Positions 43,668 through 52,075 of a stretch of DNA of 64,000 nucleotides are shown one piece after another. Below the pieces are notes generated by a model that was not told the DNA's origin, did no database searches, and saw only the letters and a list, made by a program, of their open reading frames with translations. This DNA comes from Bog-473 sp963706555 (GTDB lineage: Bacteria > Actinomycetota > Acidimicrobiia > Acidimicrobiales > RAAP-2), in NCBI GenBank assembly GCA_963706555.1, contig OY970164.1:5022001-5086000 (forward strand). Direction: 5' to 3'. The position numbers and the translations under genes were made by a program. Positions within the stretch are counted from its first letter, which is position 1. Each line of letters opens with the position of its first letter.

Positions 43668-45020
43668 ATGAGTGCCGAGAACTCGGCTAGATCCGTCAGG
43701 CAGACCGATGGCCTGGACCCCGTTCGAGCCCTTCAACGCGTGCTGTATCGCAGCGCCAAGCAGGACCGCACACGTCGCTTTCATGCCCTCTTCGACAAGC
43801 TCACCCGCAGTGATGTGATGTGGCGGGCATGGGTTGATGTGGCCACCAACCAAGGAGCTCCCGGCGTCGACGGTGTCACCATCGCTGACGTGCAATCCGG
43901 GGGCACCGAGTCGGTGCGGGCCTTCCTCGACGGCCTCGTCGCAGAACTTCGAACCGGTACCTATCGGCCGAGGCCACTGCGGCGGGTCAACATCCCAAAG
44001 CCGGGCAAGCCGGGCGAGACCCGGCCACTCGGCATTCCCACAGTTGCCGACCGGGTGATTATGACGGCAGCGAAGATCGTCCTTGAGCCGATTTTCGAAG
44101 CAGACTTTCACCCGGTGAGCTTCGGGTTCCGCCCGAAACGGTCGGCGCACCAGGCCCTCGAAACCGTCCGCCAGACGGCCAACCAGGGCCGGTCGTGGGT
44201 GCTCGACGCCGACATCAAGGCGTGCTTCGACAACATCGACCACGATGCGCTGATGGCGCAGGTCGAACGCCGGATCGTTGACCGGCAGATGTTGAAGCTG
44301 CTGCGGTCTTGGCTGCGGGCCGGGGTGTTCGAGGGCGGGGTGGTTTCGGATTCTGAAGCCGGAACCCCGCAAGGCTCGCCTGTTTCCCCCCTGCTCGCCA
44401 ACATCGCCCTCCATGTCCTCGACGAGGTTTGGGCGGGTGGTGGAAAGCGACTGGGGACGCTGGTCCGTTACTGCGACGACTTTGTCATCCTCTGCCCGAC
44501 CCGGGAACGAGCCGAAGCGGCTCGGGACCTGGCCGAAGAGACCCTGGAACCCCTCGGGTTGCGCCTGCATCCCGACAAGACCAGGATCGCCGATCTTCGC
44601 AAAGGGGCGGAGGGTTTCGACTTCTTGGGCTTCCACCACCGGATGGTCGAGTCCTGGAAACGACCGGGTCGTTACTGGCTCCACAAGTGGCCGTCACCAC
44701 GGGCCATGGCTTCGATCAGAAGCAAGGTTCGTGCGCTGACAGCCCCGAGTCGAGTCGGGCTCGATCTGGGCTTGGTGGTCGATGATCTCAACCCCGTTAT
44801 TCGGGGTTGGGGTGCCTACTTCCGACAAGGCAACTCGTCGGCCAAGTTCGGCGCCATCGATGCCTACGTCCACGAACGGGTGGCCATACTGGCCAGCAGG
44901 AAGCACAGCCTCCCGGGGCGAAACTGGACAGACCGCTTCACATGGGACTGGCTGGGGAGCCTCGGAATCTATCGACTCACCGGGACGGTGCGCTATCCGA
45001 CTGCGCATGCACTGCGATGA
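43668..45020 (+). CDS. ltrA: Group II intron reverse transcriptase/maturase
   Basis: 450 residues from ATG 43668, which follows GGGAGG; the frame is open from 43458, but that part is intron RNA. RT blocks: GAPGVDGVT, YRPRPLRRVNIPKPGKPGETRPLGIPTVADRVIM, FGFRPKRSAHQAL, DADIKACFDNIDHDAL, GTPQGSPVSPLLANIALH and the catalytic YCDD at 268-271. The thumb/X maturase domain follows (SKVRALT.., LNPVIRGWGAYFRQGNS). No HNH endonuclease is obvious. All key RT residues are present, so the intron may be mobile. Confidence 0.92.
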   Translation: MSAENSARSVRQTDGLDPVRALQRVLYRSAKQDRTRRFHALFDKLTRSDVMWRAWVDVATNQGAPGVDGVTIADVQSGGTESVRAFLDGLVAELRTGTYRPRPLRRVNIPKPGKPGETRPLGIPTVADRVIMTAAKIVLEPIFEADFHPVSFGFRPKRSAHQALETVRQTANQGRSWVLDADIKACFDNIDHDALMAQVERRIVDRQMLKLLRSWLRAGVFEGGVVSDSEAGTPQGSPVSPLLANIALHVLDEVWAGGGKRLGTLVRYCDDFVILCPTRERAEAARDLAEETLEPLGLRLHPDKTRIADLRKGAEGFDFLGFHHRMVESWKRPGRYWLHKWPSPRAMASIRSKVRALTAPSRVGLDLGLVVDDLNPVIRGWGAYFRQGNSSAKFGAIDAYVHERVAILASRKHSLPGRNWTDRFTWDWLGSLGIYRLTGTVRYPTAHALR

Positions 45021-45032
45021 ACGATGTCGGAA

Positions 45033-45066
45033 AGCCGTGTGCCGGAGAACGGCATGCACGGTTTGA
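45033..45066 (+). ncRNA. Group II intron domain V
   Basis: AGCCGTGTGCCG-gagaa-CGGCATGCACGGTT folds into the conserved 34-nt hairpin. The AGC catalytic triad is at 45033-45035, a GNRA-like loop (GAGAA) caps it, and the stem has a two-base bulge. Confidence 0.85.
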
Positions 45067-45369
45067 TCGGGGGCCGCTGGGGACAGCAGGCGATTACATC
45101 GGAGATACAGAGAAGCACCAAAATGACGACCCTTCGCCGGGCCACCGTCAGTCGCCGATGTGGTCAATCGCTCAACCAGCGGCCTACCTCACCGCCTGAC
45201 CCCGGCTGAGCGGATTTGAACAAGCAGTATTGCCAATGCGAGTGCGGACCATCTCGGAGTGCGGCGAGTTCTGACCCTGAGGCGTGCGAGTCCAGGGGTT
45301 CGTGTTGTCCGTGTGGGGTTGTCGGCGCGTTGGTGTCCGTCTGCGGCCGCGCCGGTCCGCAGGGATCGC

Positions 45370-46739
45370 TCAGGTCGGAACGAACGCGACGGCGCGCAGG
45401 TTGGTGAGTGCTCCGATGAACGAGGCGGCCCGCGGCCAATGAGTGGGTCCGCGCAATGTCGATGTTCCGGATCGGTTCACCAGTCGAGCGGGGACCGAGA
45501 AGTAGCGGGTGCGCAGGGTCTGTGCCACTACCAGTGTGTCCTCTTCGACGAGCCCTCCGAGCCTGGCGCTCCAGCGGATCAGGTTGTGGGCGAGCACGGC
45601 GCAGCACATCCACGCCGCGTTGGCCGAGAAGTCACCCGAGGGGCAGTGCGCCATCCCAGCCCCCTCCTTCCAGTCGTCGATGCACAGCTCGACGACGGCG
45701 TGAGCGCGATGGAAAGCGTCGAGCTCCACCGCCGTGCCGTCGAGATCGGTCACGAAGGCGAAGTGCCGCCAGTTGGGCCACAGCGTCGCCTGGGGGCCGC
45801 GTAGTCGGGTGCGGCGCACGATGAGGCGCCGACCCTTGTAGACGGTCTCGGTCACCATCGCCTCCCCGGCGGCGGGGTACGCGATGGCGACCCAGTTCGA
45901 CTCGTCGATCTCGCCAATGCAGGCCGCGATGGCCTTTGTGCCGGTGGGCACGGCCATGGTGAATGAGACCTCCAGACGCCCGAGCACGGCAATGGTGTCG
46001 TGGGACCAGTACCCCGAATCGAAGCGCATGGTGATCGGGCCGGTGGCCCCGGCCCGACGCAGTCGGGCCACGAGCTCTTGGATGAAGCGCTTGGTGCCGC
46101 GCTGGGTGTTGGCCGATCCCTTGCGTAGCCGGGCCTGGAGGATCTCACCGGTGTCAGCCCTCGTCGCAAGGATCGGGTGGTAGCCCAAGACCTTGGTGTA
46201 GCCGTAGGCGGCACCACCTTTTAGCCGTCCGAACACCTCACGGATCGTCGAGTCGATGTCGACCACCAGGCGCTGGTCACCGGCCCCGCCCCGAGGGACC
46301 AGGCGCGCCCGAGGGTGTCACCGATCACCTTTTCGAACTGCCGGACGTGACCGAACGTGAAGCCATGCAGAAAGGTCCCGAGCGTGGAGGGGGCCATCAC
46401 CCGGTGGGGCAACACAGTGGCAGTCGAACCGGCCCGCAACATGTCGGCGTGGTCAATGTGGGTGGCGCCGGCCACCATGGCGTGCACCAGGGTCAAGATC
46501 TTCCTCCCCGGCTGGAACCCACCGGCGCGGCCGCTGAGCCGGATCGTCGCGTTGCACAGGGCCTCGAGGCCCAGCCGGCGCACCAAGGTGGCGACGAGCA
46601 ACAGGCCGGCATTGGCCACCAGATTCGGATCATCGAAGGTCACGCAGACGCGGTCGATTCCGCGCGATACTGGCTTCACAGAAAGTGCCTCCTTTGTTGT
46701 TGAGAACAACGGCGTCAGTAACCGCAATTTTCCCAGCAT
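45370..46739 (-). pseudogene. IS1380-family transposase, frameshifted
   Basis: N-terminal half (46739 to about 46270): VSRGIDRVCVTFDDPNLVANAGLLLVATLVRRLGLEAL and HATDIDHAD-like GATHIDHADMLRAG, ending GRAWSLGAG. A missing base near 46280 moves the reading to the frame DQRLVVDIDSTIREVFGRLKGGAAYGYTKVLGYHP, with the catalytic D in VDIDST, MRFDSGYWS, and SANAAWMCCAVLAHNLIRW. The C-terminus ends at 45370. Different subfamily from the intact IS1380 at 40.0 kb. Confidence 0.82.
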
Positions 46740-46787
46740 CGGAGGTATTTTCCGCGGATGCGCGGCCTCAAATCACGTGGCTAAACG

Positions 46788-47063
46788 GTGGATCGAGGTT
46801 TAGAGCCAACCAAAGCATATCGAGGGCAGCCCATTGATACCCTGCGTGATGGACCACATGCCCGAGCCCGGCGACCCGGTGCCCTACTCCTTCACGGCGA
46901 TGCCGGGCCGATGCCTGAGGCTTATCTATTCACCCCAGCTGTAGGCGACCCACTGCCACTAACCGCCGGGTGGAAGGGCATCTGGATGGACCGCAAAGGC
47001 AAGGCCTGGTACGTCGAGGCGTGGGCTGAGCACTCGCCGAAGTTCACAGACGTGCCCAGCTAG
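46788..47063 (+). CDS. Possible hypothetical protein, boundaries uncertain
   Basis: 91 codons. The C-terminal half (MPEAYLFTPAVGDPLPLTAG..WKGIWMDRKGKAWYVEAW) is protein-like; the N-terminal half is Arg-rich. Another frame offers MDHMPEPGDPVPYSFTAMPG from 46850, which would join well after a one-base shift near 46908. A broken gene is therefore likely. Family unknown. A GGCGAGAGCTCGCC dyad follows the stop. Confidence 0.4.
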   Translation: MDRGLEPTKAYRGQPIDTLRDGPHARARRPGALLLHGDAGPMPEAYLFTPAVGDPLPLTAGWKGIWMDRKGKAWYVEAWAEHSPKFTDVPS

Positions 47064-47469
47064 GGCGAGAGCTCGCCATCATGCTCGTCCTCGGGCGCAC
47101 GTCTTTCGCCTTGTCGCCTCTGTCCCTTCCGCCGATCTTCCCCACCGGGTGGGGCCAAATCGCGCTTGCGGCGGTCGCTTTCACCCCGGCGTTTGCTCTT
47201 TCGACGCTCCGGTCCCTCTGGAGGGCCTGGTGATTTGTCGGATTCCTGAACCACGGTTGTAAGTATGGTCGATGCCGAGGAGTCGCGCCGCTTGCCGTAG
47301 AACGTGAAAGTCCTCATCATCTGGCCGACGGCCGCGTTGGTCTGCCGGTAGATCTTCCGACGGACGACGCACTCGCCCAGTCCACCGGTTCCTTCTCGGG
47401 CGCCTGGACGTTGCCGAGGTCTCGAGCGGCGCGGTAGAGCTGGGAGCGGAGGGACTTGGGGCCGGGCAT
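47060..47469 (-). pseudogene. Small basic protein gene with a one-base frameshift
   Basis: Starts MPGPKSLRSQLYRAARDLGNVQAPEK in one frame (ATG 47469). After a lost G near 47397 it continues GTGGLGECVVRRKIYRQTNAAV.., GQMMRTFTFYGKRRD in the next frame, to 47060. The first 65 residues resemble small phage/plasmid-type proteins of the pattern LYK.AR..GDV.A...G....R..RR..G. The tail is a charged run (RRKSKRRGESDRRKR, DRRKGQRRQGERR). Role unknown. Confidence 0.5.
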
Positions 47470-47509
47470 CAGGTTCCCGCAAACCCTCGCTCGTGCCGTT
47501 GGCAGATGC

Positions 47510-47785
47510 TCACGATCCGAAGGTGGCGACGTCCTTGGTCGTCTCGGACACATCGACGATGGCGACGCTGGACGCGAAGGCGCCGCAGGGCACGACCTCA
47601 CCAAGGCCACGGGTCCGCGTCAGTTCTTGAGGCATCCGGTCAGGGTGGTCGTTTGTCGCTGCAGCTATTACCGCACGGGCGTCCCGGTCACAGAGCCACC
47701 AAATGCCATTCTCCTCGGGTGTGCAGACCGGGAATGCTGCCACGGCTTGGTTCCCGCATCCAGCGACGCTGCAGGTGTCCTTCAT
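47510..47785 (-). CDS. Small hypothetical protein with a Cys pair
   Basis: About 91 residues from ATG 47785: MKDTCSVAGCGNQAVAAFPV.., WWLCDRDARAVIAAATNDHP, then FASSVAIVDVSETTKDVAT. The C..C and LC.RD pattern could bind zinc, as in small C2H/C4 proteins, but no family is recognised. The frame remains open upstream to 47851. It converges with nothing and may share a promoter region with the ORF at 47923. Confidence 0.45.
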   Translation of the reverse strand: MKDTCSVAGCGNQAVAAFPVCTPEENGIWWLCDRDARAVIAAATNDHPDRMPQELTRTRGLGEVVPCGAFASSVAIVDVSETTKDVATFGS

Positions 47786-47922
47786 GGTGACGACGCCGAA
47801 AACCTGATATTCGAGTCCATCGCCCATCTCCACCCTCTCTCGCCCTGCCACCCGAGCCCAGCATTTCGAGAGCGTCGCAACGGTCCCTTTCTCAGGGCTC
47901 GACCTCGTTTAGTCTCGACGTC

Positions 47923-48156
47923 ATGGACGTGCTTCGAGCGCAAGATCCCAACGGTCGCGTCCTCGCCACGAGTTCGAACGGAGTTACCTTCGCCAATGCC
48001 GACGGGACGTACTTCGCCACGCGCACGGATGAAGTGTTGCGCATGGCCGACGGTTCGATCGGAACGCTCATCGGTGCTGTTGTCTTCGTGCAGGACGACC
48101 TGGGCGAGCAAGTCCGGGCATATTGGTTGGAGCAGGCGCTCGATACCTTCGAGTGA
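47923..48156 (+). CDS. Small hypothetical protein (MD.L..DPN.R..ATS group)
   Basis: 77 residues: MDVLRAQDPNGRVLATSSNG.., TYFATRTDEVLRMADGSIGTLIGAVVFVQDD, EQVRAYWLEQALDTFE. Mixed beta-strand pattern, no cysteines, no membrane segment. A truncated relative lies at 42066. The next ORF starts 12 bases after the stop. Function unknown. Confidence 0.6.
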   Translation: MDVLRAQDPNGRVLATSSNGVTFANADGTYFATRTDEVLRMADGSIGTLIGAVVFVQDDLGEQVRAYWLEQALDTFE

Positions 48157-48167
48157 ATGGAGGGGGC

Positions 48168-48413
48168 ATGGAGGATTCGCCGAAGATCCCGAGCAGCTCA
48201 GACGATCGACCGGATCCTATTTGTCCCAGTTGCGGGGAGCCATTGACAAGTCCGCGACAAGGACAGACTTTTATGCCGATCGAAATACCGACGATAGAGC
48301 CGTCGAACGTTTGTGAGTCGTGCCAGGTCGGCTATTGGTGGTCCAATTCCGGCTGGCTTCTTGTCGCTACCATCGACTCACAACGTCATCGACACTCCCC
48401 AGGTACGCTTTAA
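48168..48413 (+). CDS. Small hypothetical zinc-ribbon-like protein
   Basis: 81 residues from ATG 48168 after GGAGGGGGC. CPSCGEPL and CESCQVG give two CxxC pairs about 30 residues apart, the spacing of a zinc ribbon, followed by YWWSNSGWLLVATI. Likely co-transcribed with the ORF at 47923. Family not identified. Confidence 0.55.
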   Translation: MEDSPKIPSSSDDRPDPICPSCGEPLTSPRQGQTFMPIEIPTIEPSNVCESCQVGYWWSNSGWLLVATIDSQRHRHSPGTL

Positions 48414-48603
48414 TCGCACGTCGAAGTCGACACGGTTCCTGGTGTCACACCTCTACTCAGAAATACCAGCGACGACACTCCCCGGGATGGTCGTCCCGAG
48501 TTGCGGGAGCACTTCGTCGACTAGTCACGGCCGCACTGACGCACCGCCAGATTGACCGCCTGGCCTGTTTGACGCCCCGAGGCAGCCCTATACCCTTGTT
48601 GTG

Positions 48604-49151
48604 ATGCCCTCTCCGCCGCGTCTTGTATGTCCCCTGTGTGGGCATGACGAAGGAGTTAATGCCGTACCACTTGGGCCCGGGTTGTGGGAGTTCACTTGCA
48701 CTGGTGGTTCTCGCCACGTAGAACCCTTCAATTGGCAGACGACGGCCGCCAAGGACTCCGTAGACGAGGAGTGGATGGGCGGAAAATCTGAGGAACTCGG
48801 CCTTTATGACGACCTGCCTCAATGCTTCAATGGCGGAGATCCGTGGGTGGAGTACGGCGTTGTCGAGTATCGGTACAGCCAGCAGAGACCCAGGGTGTAC
48901 GCGGAATTACTTGGGGAGTATGGGCACACACGAATCGGGCGCAAGTCATATACGACTTCTTCTTTCATCGCCGGGGCTCTAGGTCGACTCGCCAAAGCTG
49001 GCATCCTCGCCGCACAATTCGGCCCGCGACTGGGTATTGGTCCTACAACGAGATTATTTCGTATTCGGCCCTTCTACCCGCTCCGGAAGAGGACCGCCGC
49101 GTCTCATGGGTCGAGTGGGCGACCGCTCACGGCATCGACGCCGAGAAGTGA
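48604..49151 (+). pseudogene. Hypothetical protein gene with a frameshift
   Basis: About 182 codons. The N-terminal CPLCGHDEGVNAVPLGPGLWEFTCTGG suggests a zinc-ribbon-like start. The middle reads WVEYGVVEYRYSQQRPRVY..LLGEYGHTRIG, then FIAGALGRLAKAGILAAQFGP. After a missing base near 49027 it continues ATGYWSYNEIISYSALLPAPE..WVEWATAHGI to TGA 49149. The coherent reading across both frames shows a real gene; family not recognised. A terminator follows at 49308. Confidence 0.6.
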
Positions 49152-49241
49152 CCGGTGATGACTCCCGCGGGGACCCGCGCAAACTAAGCCCGGACCCGGC
49201 TGCCTGACACAACACCCGGGATAATGGAATCGCTGACTGGG

Positions 49242-49429
49242 TGGATCACGCACGACGGGGCGCCTCTTTTCAGGGCGCTTCTTCGCGTTAAGAGGCATCT
49301 CCATGGACAAGCCCCCCTTCACAGGGCAAACGTAGGGGGGGCTTGCGTTTTCGCGGCATACCCAATGTCACAGCGTTGCAACGTGGATATGCCGTGGAAA
49401 GTGGGGAAATCTTGGATCACGCACGACGG
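49242..49429. repeat. Pair of 17-base direct repeats, each followed by a hairpin
   Basis: TGGATCACGCACGACGG occurs at 49242-49258 and 49413-49429. Each copy is followed by a short GC stem: GCGCC..GGGCGC (49260-49277) and GGCGC..GGCGCC (49431-49453). The loops and outer sequences differ, so this is repeated motif plus structure, not a simple duplication. Confidence 0.75.
49308..49351 (+). terminator. Rho-independent terminator
   Basis: CAAGCCCCCC at 49308-49317 pairs with GGGGGGCTTG at 49336-49345, followed by CGTTTT. It lies between the two 17-base repeats and downstream of the 48604 gene. Confidence 0.85.
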
Positions 49430-49623
49430 CGGCGCTTCTCTCGGGAGGCGCCCAGTGGTCATTGTTCACCGTCCGGGCCTGGCCCGTGTGATGGGAGAAG
49501 GGGGTCGCGAGCCACCAGGTTCTGCCATCCATGGGCCGCCGGGGCGCGTCACGATAAGGTTCGACCTGCACGGGTCGGCGCGTTCGACAGTCAGTTGCCC
49601 GGTCGTGCCACCAAGGGGGTCAT

Positions 49624-49845
49624 ATGGCTCAACGGGGTCGTCGCATTGGCAGCGGGGTAATCCTCTCGTTCATCGGAATCGCCGCGCTGGTCATCTTTAT
49701 GGTGCAGAACACCGAAAAGATCAGAGTCCACTTTTTGGCCTGGTACTTCATTTGGTCGCTATGGGTGATCGCTCTCGTCGCAGCCATCATTGGAGCGTTG
49801 GCGTGGTTCGGTTTCGGAGTAGTGCATCGCTACACGCACAGGTAA
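49624..49845 (+). CDS. LapA-domain (DUF1049) small membrane protein
   Basis: 73 residues, two transmembrane helices (GVILSFIGIAALVIFMVQNT and WSLWVIALVAAIIGALAWFG) separated by the family's FMVQNTEKIRVHFLAW block. ATG 49624 follows AAGGGGG. LapA-like proteins act at the inner membrane in envelope homeostasis in other bacteria; role here unknown. Confidence 0.85.
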   Translation: MAQRGRRIGSGVILSFIGIAALVIFMVQNTEKIRVHFLAWYFIWSLWVIALVAAIIGALAWFGFGVVHRYTHR

Positions 49846-49935
49846 AGAAGTCGGCCGGGGGTTGGACAAGGGGTCCCTCTGTTCGCGATGTGTACGCCCT
49901 ACACTTTCACCGTGCCCGATCAGGCGACAGCGGTG

Positions 49936-50176
49936 ATGACGACGCTCGAGGACATCGTTCGCCCGGTGGAGTGGATGGCACGGGCGCAATGTCGCGGCGA
50001 AGACGGAGCCTGTTCTTTCCCTCGGCGGGCAAGCCTGCCGCCAAGGCAAAGCCTCTATGCGCCACCTGTCCGGTACGCCAGCCCTGTCTCGAGTACGCCA
50101 ACCCACGGTGGACACGGCAGGCATATGGGGTGGCCTGAGGGAGCGGGAACGACGCAGGCTGCGAGCCTTGGCGTGA
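49936..50176 (+). pseudogene. WhiB-family regulator with two frame disruptions
   Basis: TTLEDIVRPVEWMARAQCRGEDGAC is the WhiB N-terminus. A lost T near 50009 shifts FFPSAGKPAAKAKPLCATCPVRQPCLEYA into another frame, where the CxxC plus flanking Cys ligands for the iron-sulfur cluster are complete. A second gap of a few bases near 50128 breaks the G[VI]WGG turn: YGV.. ends at TGA, while GGLRERERRRLRALA resumes in the next frame. All four cysteines exist, but not in one frame. Actinobacteria-specific family. Confidence 0.75.
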
Positions 50177-50280
50177 CACAAACGTGACACAGGCGATTGA
50201 CGAACAACGCGAATCCATGAGTGCTGACAGGTTGATGAATTACGAGTCAGAGCCACTTTTTGAGCATCAGTGCACGTCAG

Positions 50281-50440
50281 CTAATTGTGCGTTTCAGAAC
50301 CCCGCGTACGGTTCTCCTTGGCCACGGGAACGACCACCTGGACGGACCCCGCAGTGACGCTCGGACGGCTCGAGGGCTTCGGGTAGGTCCACTTCCACTT
50401 GCGCCGCACCACCTCACGAATCCACCGAAACAAAGTCTCG
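50281..50440 (-). pseudogene. Transposase fragment (LRHEV/rve group)
   Basis: LHPETLFRWIREVVRRKWKWTYPKPSSRPSVTAG..VQVVVPVAKENRTRG matches the segment TPETLLRWHR.. to LAKENP.WG of the transposases elsewhere in the window. About 55 codons; both ends are missing. Confidence 0.65.
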
Positions 50441-50549
50441 GGATGAAGAACCGATGAAGTTGTTCTCGGACTCGATCCCTTCGCTCCCGGCCTTGCTGCC
50501 GGTTCCTGTAGCTGGCGCTCGGACGCCTGATACGGGGGGCCAGCGCACC

Positions 50550-51662
50550 TCACTCATCAGGGTCAGTCGTTTTCAAAGCCGGCGTCGCAGTGAGCGGATC
50601 GAATTCGGCCTCGGGCAGGAAGATGAGTTTGAGCTGGACCTCGGGCCGGCGAATCTCCATTTGCGCCAGACGGTCAAAGACCAGTCGGTCTGCCGCGATA
50701 AGCGGCGGTTGTGTCATCGACCGCGGCCAGAGCCGATAGCGCTTGACAACATTTATCTCAGCCGCCAGCAAGAAGAGTTGCGCGCCCAAGTAGATCCAGC
50801 TGAGCAAGACGATCACGATGGCGAAGAAACCATAAGTGTTAGTGGCCTGTTGGAGCTCACGACCTATGTACCAACTTCCGATGAGCTGCAAGGTTTGCCA
50901 GAACACGGCCGCAAGCGCGGCACCGAAGAAGAACTCGCGCCAACTGAGCGCGTCGGCCGTCATCACTTTGAATGCCAGCAGGATGAGGAAGAAATTCAAT
51001 GCCAGGGATCCGAAAACCAAGAGTCCCGTCGCTATCCAGCCATGCGAGACCAGGGTTGCGAACCCGGTGAGTACCGTCACACCAATTGTGGAGAGAGCGA
51101 GCAGTACGAGGATCCCAAACGCTCGCAGGTAACGTAGGTAGATCGAGGGCCATCGAACGTAGGGGATGTTCCACACCACGTTCATTGCGCTCTGGGTCGA
51201 GAGCCCAAGTCCAACTGCGCCGTACACGAGGAGAATGCTCCCGATGACCACCGCCGCGACGCTTCCAGTGAGGGCATGGGTCTGCGACTTCAGCTCAGGA
51301 CCGATGATCGGAAAATTTCCCAGTGCGCTGTTGATGAGATCCTCCTGCAGCTTCTTGTTGTCATGGAGGGCGTAGCCGAGGATGGTGGTGAACACGAGCA
51401 GGAGCGGAAATATCGCAAACAAGCCGTAGTAGGCGATGAGTGCTGCTTTGCTCCCGGCCTGATCGTTGCCGAACTTTTGAACAACCGCAAAAGGGAAACC
51501 AAAAACAGCGTGACGCTGCTGGAATCTGTCGGTTCGGCGTATGACCATTTCGATCCTGCCCGGTTGACGGGGTTCTTCTTCCATTGTGTCGTTGTTTGGC
51601 GGTTCCTCCGTCGATCGACTTGGCTGATGGTTGGGTTTTGACGGTAGACGTGAGTCGGCCAT
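50550..51662 (-). CDS. YihY/BrkB-family membrane protein
   Basis: About 370 residues from ATG 51662 (GGTGGAAG upstream; a further 24 codons are open but unconserved). After an 80-residue hydrophilic N-terminus come six transmembrane helices with the family blocks KAALIAYYGLFAIFPLLLVFTTILG, AVGLGLSTQSAMNVVWNIPY and TYGFFAIVIVLLSWIYLGAQLFLLAAEIN. Family function is unresolved; older RNase BN naming is not supported. Inner membrane. No operon partner. Confidence 0.88.
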   Translation of the reverse strand: MADSRLPSKPNHQPSRSTEEPPNNDTMEEEPRQPGRIEMVIRRTDRFQQRHAVFGFPFAVVQKFGNDQAGSKAALIAYYGLFAIFPLLLVFTTILGYALHDNKKLQEDLINSALGNFPIIGPELKSQTHALTGSVAAVVIGSILLVYGAVGLGLSTQSAMNVVWNIPYVRWPSIYLRYLRAFGILVLLALSTIGVTVLTGFATLVSHGWIATGLLVFGSLALNFFLILLAFKVMTADALSWREFFFGAALAAVFWQTLQLIGSWYIGRELQQATNTYGFFAIVIVLLSWIYLGAQLFLLAAEINVVKRYRLWPRSMTQPPLIAADRLVFDRLAQMEIRRPEVQLKLIFLPEAEFDPLTATPALKTTDPDE

Positions 51663-52075
51663 AGTCACATCTTCCACCCTGTGGCGTTGATGTTCACGTC
51701 CACCGGACTGACGAAGGAATGGTGACCACATCACCCCGTAGATGCAGTCCTACGTGGCTTCTGGGCGGTGCACGAGGGCATGGAAGACAAGGAATTGGGC
51801 CGGCCGAGCGTCCGAGTGAACGCATCGACGCGGTGAGCCGTGCATCGAATCCTCGATTAACGGGACTGGCACGCGAGAGAACACTCCCCCGGACCGTCCC
51901 GAGCGGTTGCGGGACCCCTTTCACTCACGGCACGGGCGATGCAACCGCATTACACCCATTCACACCAAGTGGCACCAGGCGCCCGGCGGGGGCGATAGTT
52001 CACAAATCACGCTCAAGCCCGAACGCCCGTACTGGTGCAATTTTGGGAGAAGGGTGCAGACGGAGTTCTCGGCGT
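51663..52075. other. Gene-free region with a terminator-like hairpin
   Basis: CCCCGGACCGTCCCGAGC.. at 51885-51920 folds like the terminator at 41709 (shared core ACCGTCC..GAGCGGTTGCGGG) and is followed by CCCCTTTC on the plus strand. It may end the minus-strand transcript of the secreted protein or a short plus-strand RNA. Otherwise nothing recognised. Confidence 0.45.

Larger units (their letters stand above)
43110..45110 (+). mobile_element. Group II intron with reverse transcriptase
   Basis: The 5' end GTGCG at 43110-43114 matches the GUGYG consensus. About 550 bases of GC-rich structured RNA precede the maturase ORF, which starts in what would be domain IV. Domain V lies just after its stop. 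The exact 3' end is uncertain; domain VI probably covers 45068-45105. The host sequence is an already decayed transposase remnant. Confidence 0.78.

Noticed and set aside
43152..44684. 510-codon minus-strand frame across the group II intron
   Set aside because: Opposite to the RT gene and structured intron RNA; no domain.
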